DNA from: Oscillospiraceae bacterium | Lineage (GTDB): Bacteria; Bacillota; Clostridia; Oscillospirales; CAG-382 | Assembly (NCBI GenBank): GCA_015064625.1 | Contig: SVRW01000009.1 | Location: 1 to 64,000, forward strand | Length of the DNA: 64,000 bases | Direction of reading: 5' to 3' | Part shown: piece by piece, positions 61,695 to 64,000 of the stretch | Position numbering within the stretch: the stretch's first letter is position 1 | How the letters are laid out: the number at the start of each line of letters is the position of its first letter | Program-made: the position numbers and the translations under genes | The notes under the pieces: generated by a model | Seen by the model: only the letters and a program-made list of their open reading frames with translations | Database searches by the model: none | What the model was told of the DNA's origin: nothing

Positions 61695-62615
61695 TTATTT
61701 CTTTTTCTTTACAACGATTACTACTACTGCAGCAACTGCAACAACAGCAACGATGATAACGATGATAACTACAGGGTCGATTCCTTCATTATCGCCACCG
61801 TTGGCTTGGGAGGAATTTTCTGTGGAAGCTTCTGTTTTGGATTCTTCCTTGGAAGCTTCTATTTTGGATTCTTCAGTAGAAGCATCTGTGGATTCAGCAT
61901 CAGATGATGCAGGAGCCTCTGTAGATTCAGGTTCAACGGAAACATCTTCGCTGGGTTCTTCTTCGGATTCTACTGAAATATCTTCGCTGGATTCTTCTTC
62001 GGAGGAGGGTTCTTCAACAGTTGTACCTACACCGCTTGCAGAAATAACTTCGATTTCACCGAGAGAAAGAATGTAAACAGGGGAGTAGAATGTAAGTTCA
62101 ATGTATCTTGCGGTAACGTTTTTGAAAGCAAAGTTGAAGTTGTAGTAGCTTTCTGCGCTATCGGGATCCATTTTAACTCTTTCCATTTCAAAATCTTTGT
62201 TACGGGTGAAGGTATCACCGTCTTCAGAAAATCTGAAGTTTGTTTTTTTACCCGAAAAGCTTCTGTTTGCACCGCTTGTCTTATCGGTATATGAGTCACA
62301 AACACAAAGGAAGTTGATGGATGTGATATCTTTGTAAAGAGCGCCAAGGTCGATTACTATAGTAACAACTCTGTTTGTGCCCTGAATGCCAACCGTTTCG
62401 AATGGTTCTTCCATTTCAGGTACGACACCGTTATTAAGCAATTCAGCGTTTTCGTCCTTGCAGCTTCCGTACCAATATTCAGTCATGTCTTCCATGTAAG
62501 AATAAGTTGCGCCTTTATCAGCAGCAAAAACGTTTACGCCTTCTGCGGATACGCTGAATGCGAAGCAGGAAAGGAGCATAAGTATAGAAAGTGCGATTGA
62601 AAATAACTTTTTCAT
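61695..62615 (-). CDS. Surface protein with discoidin-like domain and C-terminal anchor
   Basis: A 306-residue protein: signal peptide (cleavage after FSVSA), an F5/8 type C (discoidin)-like domain over residues about 27-195 (VVTIVIDLGALYKDITSINFL, ARYIELTFYSPVYILSLGEIEV), an acidic Ser/Glu repeat linker (200-270) and a single C-terminal membrane helix (VVIIVIIVAVVAVAAVVVIVV) with KKKK. This order places the discoidin domain outside the membrane; such domains often bind carbohydrate. The linker style matches the lipoproteins of this window. Confidence 0.88.
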   Translation of the reverse strand: MKKLFSIALSILMLLSCFAFSVSAEGVNVFAADKGATYSYMEDMTEYWYGSCKDENAELLNNGVVPEMEEPFETVGIQGTNRVVTIVIDLGALYKDITSINFLCVCDSYTDKTSGANRSFSGKKTNFRFSEDGDTFTRNKDFEMERVKMDPDSAESYYNFNFAFKNVTARYIELTFYSPVYILSLGEIEVISASGVGTTVEEPSSEEESSEDISVESEEEPSEDVSVEPESTEAPASSDAESTDASTEESKIEASKEESKTEASTENSSQANGGDNEGIDPVVIIVIIVAVVAVAAVVVIVVKKKK

Positions 62616-62650
62616 ATCAAAAAATCCTTTCGTTATGTTTTTGTACTTTG

Positions 62651-62679
62651 ATTATACAATATGATTTAATGTTTGTCAA
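62651..62679 (-). promoter_or_regulatory. Sigma-A promoter for the discoidin-like gene
   Basis: Minus-strand TTGACA (62674-62679), 17-bp spacer, TATAAT (62651-62656): full consensus, 36 nt before the start at 62615. Confidence 0.9.
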
Positions 62680-62720
62680 GGCGTATTTTTCAAAACGAGA
62701 AAAGCAAATTATGTAAGCGG

Positions 62721-64000
62721 TTATATAACCTTTATTTCGTATTTGCCTGCGCCAAGCTCAAATACTATCTTGCCGCACTTTTCACATTTTTTACCGCCTA
62801 ATTCTTCTGCGGTGAATTCCACACCGTTTACGAGAATCTTGTCATTTGCAATAAGCTTAACCGTTGCAGAAGTTCCTTCTGGAATGGAGAAGCTGTATTC
62901 ATATTTTCCGTCAACGTTATTCCAGCCTGATTCTATAAGACCGCTTTGGCTCTTGTACGTTGCTTTTGCGGAGTTGATTTTCTTCTGACCTTCGGGAAGG
63001 GTTTCTCTCATATCGGGAGAGGGAGCGAGGAAGAAATGGGAGAATCCAGGGGCGTTTTCATCGGGAAGAATACCGCAAACACCTGAATAGAGCCATTCAG
63101 CAACCGCACCGTAGGAATAATGATTGAAGGAGTTCATGGAAACGTCGCCGAAGCCTGTTTTCAACGTGTAGGAATTCCATCTTTCCCAAATCGTCGTAGC
63201 ACCCTGCTTTACGGAATAGAGCCAGCTTGGGTCAGCGGTCTGGAGAAGGAGAGAATAAGCGATGTGAGAAAGTCCCACCTTTTCGAGCGTCTGCGCAAGA
63301 ACGCCTGTTCCTACGAAGCCTGTTGACAGTGTGTAATTATTATCAACGATTTTCTTTTCAAGGTCTTTTATGAACTTTTCTCTTGTTTCCCCTGAAACGA
63401 GGTCGAAAGCCAAAGCGAGAAGGTAACCCGTTTGGGTGTTTACCGTGAGTTCACCGTCTTTAACGTAACGGTCTGTCCAGAATTTTACAATGTCCTCTCT
63501 CAGCTTTTCATAATGCTCTGCTCCGTCCTCTTTACCTAAAATTCTTGAGAATTTTGCCATAAGGTATGCATCATACGCATAATAGGAAACGGCAATATAA
63601 CGGTTGTCCGTAACGTCGTAGTTGAGCCAGTCGCCGTAGGTTGTACGAGGACCTTCCAAGCCGTATTGTGACAGATATTTCATATACCATTCCATAGAAT
63701 CATACTGGCGTTCAACGATTTCCTTATCGTTATACATCAGCCATATTCTATGGGGAACAACGAGACCTGCATCGCCCCATGCAGCGTTACCCACCCAAGG
63801 CATAACGAGGGGAGCAAAGTCACCGTATGCACCGTCAAATCCAATCTGGGTATCGCTCATATCGTAAAGCCATTTATGCATAAAGGGCTGAATATTTCCA
63901 AGATACGAAGCCGCTCCGCAGAAAATCTGTGTATCACCTGTCCAGCCAAGGCGTTCGTCACGCTGAGGGCAGTCTGTAGGAATAGAAAGATAGTTTCCTC
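62721..64000 (-). CDS. GH78-type alpha-L-rhamnosidase, C-terminal part (cut by window end)
   Basis: The frame stays open past the ATG at 63881 to the right edge, so the gene extends beyond the window. The codons next to the edge read NYLSIPTDCPQRDERLGWTGD, where DCPQRDERLGW is the GH78 hallmark. The six-hairpin (alpha/alpha)6 barrel follows: YGDFAPLVMPWVGNAAWGDAG with candidate acid, YGDWLNYD, STGFVGTGVL, GATTIWERWNSY and NSFNHYSYGAVAEWLY. A C-terminal beta-sheet domain closes the protein and includes CEKCGKIVFELG. The enzyme releases L-rhamnose from glycosides. A second rhamnosidase-like protein (49353-52451) lies 10 kb away. Confidence 0.93.
   Translation of the reverse strand, partial: GNYLSIPTDCPQRDERLGWTGDTQIFCGAASYLGNIQPFMHKWLYDMSDTQIGFDGAYGDFAPLVMPWVGNAAWGDAGLVVPHRIWLMYNDKEIVERQYDSMEWYMKYLSQYGLEGPRTTYGDWLNYDVTDNRYIAVSYYAYDAYLMAKFSRILGKEDGAEHYEKLREDIVKFWTDRYVKDGELTVNTQTGYLLALAFDLVSGETREKFIKDLEKKIVDNNYTLSTGFVGTGVLAQTLEKVGLSHIAYSLLLQTADPSWLYSVKQGATTIWERWNSYTLKTGFGDVSMNSFNHYSYGAVAEWLYSGVCGILPDENAPGFSHFFLAPSPDMRETLPEGQKKINSAKATYKSQSGLIESGWNNVDGKYEYSFSIPEGTSATVKLIANDKILVNGVEFTAEELGGKKCEKCGKIVFELGAGKYEIKVI

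Overview
The window looks like a chromosomal segment of an uncultured, gut-type Clostridia, probably Oscillospirales/Ruminococcaceae-like. This is inferred from dockerin modules, lipoproteins with Ser/Glu-rich linkers, sigma-A promoters of TTGACA-17-TATAAT form, strong GGAGG ribosome binding sites, a moderately AT-rich composition and many carbohydrate-active surface proteins. No rRNA or taxonomic marker is present beyond alaS.

Layout. 1-1.4 kb: the end of a ricin-lectin/dockerin protein. 1.4-3.5 kb: a regulator cluster (small DUF-like protein, two XRE regulators, ribbon-helix-helix protein, SLOG protein) with palindromic operators. 3.5-5.7 kb: glutamine-amidotransferase-like hydrolase plus an orphan histidine kinase. 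6.1-8.6 kb: a CotH/LTD lipoprotein. 8.8-10.2 kb: a cation/proton antiporter. 10.5-16.9 kb: a housekeeping operon alaS-HIT-ahcY-galK-cysE. 17.2-19.3 kb: ZIP transporter and SPFH protein. 19.9-25.0 kb: replication-like protein, a 1039-residue Sel1-repeat protein and a BspA-type lipoprotein. 25.6-25.8 kb: tRNA-Tyr and tRNA-Thr. 26.2-40.9 kb: five tandem paralogues of a GH71/GH99-like glycosidase, four of them lipoproteins and one carrying a dockerin. 41.4-44.4 kb: GPH-type sugar transporter, glycerophosphodiesterase and PHP phosphoesterase operon. 44.5-49.3 kb: an AT-rich accessory island. 49.3-64 kb: GH106-like protein, lipoprotein, ATPase, zinc-ribbon protein, ABC exporter, UPF0210/UPF0237 pair, discoidin-like surface protein and a GH78 rhamnosidase cut by the window end.

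The accessory island is the most notable part. It begins with a complete type III toxin-antitoxin locus: promoter, 36-nt tandem RNA repeats, terminator, toxN/abiQ. Next comes a 3.8-kb module bounded by near-identical 47-bp hairpin repeats. This module holds a divergent XRE regulator, a small protein built of five 14-residue repeats, two membrane-anchored proteins sharing the same 5' end, a radical SAM/SPASM maturase and, immediately behind it, a 35-residue peptide ending in a CxxCCxxC motif. I infer this to be a RiPP biosynthesis locus with its precursor.

A second theme is a family of non-coding modular repeats. A quasi-palindromic core of about 70 bp carries tails of 7-bp tandem units (ATTCCGM, GGCAAGA) or runs of small hairpins separated by 7-mers (GTGATGT, ATGAAAT). 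Copies lie in most intergenic gaps, including every junction of the five-gene glycosidase array and inside the UPF0237-UPF0210 gene pair, and they probably drove duplications here.
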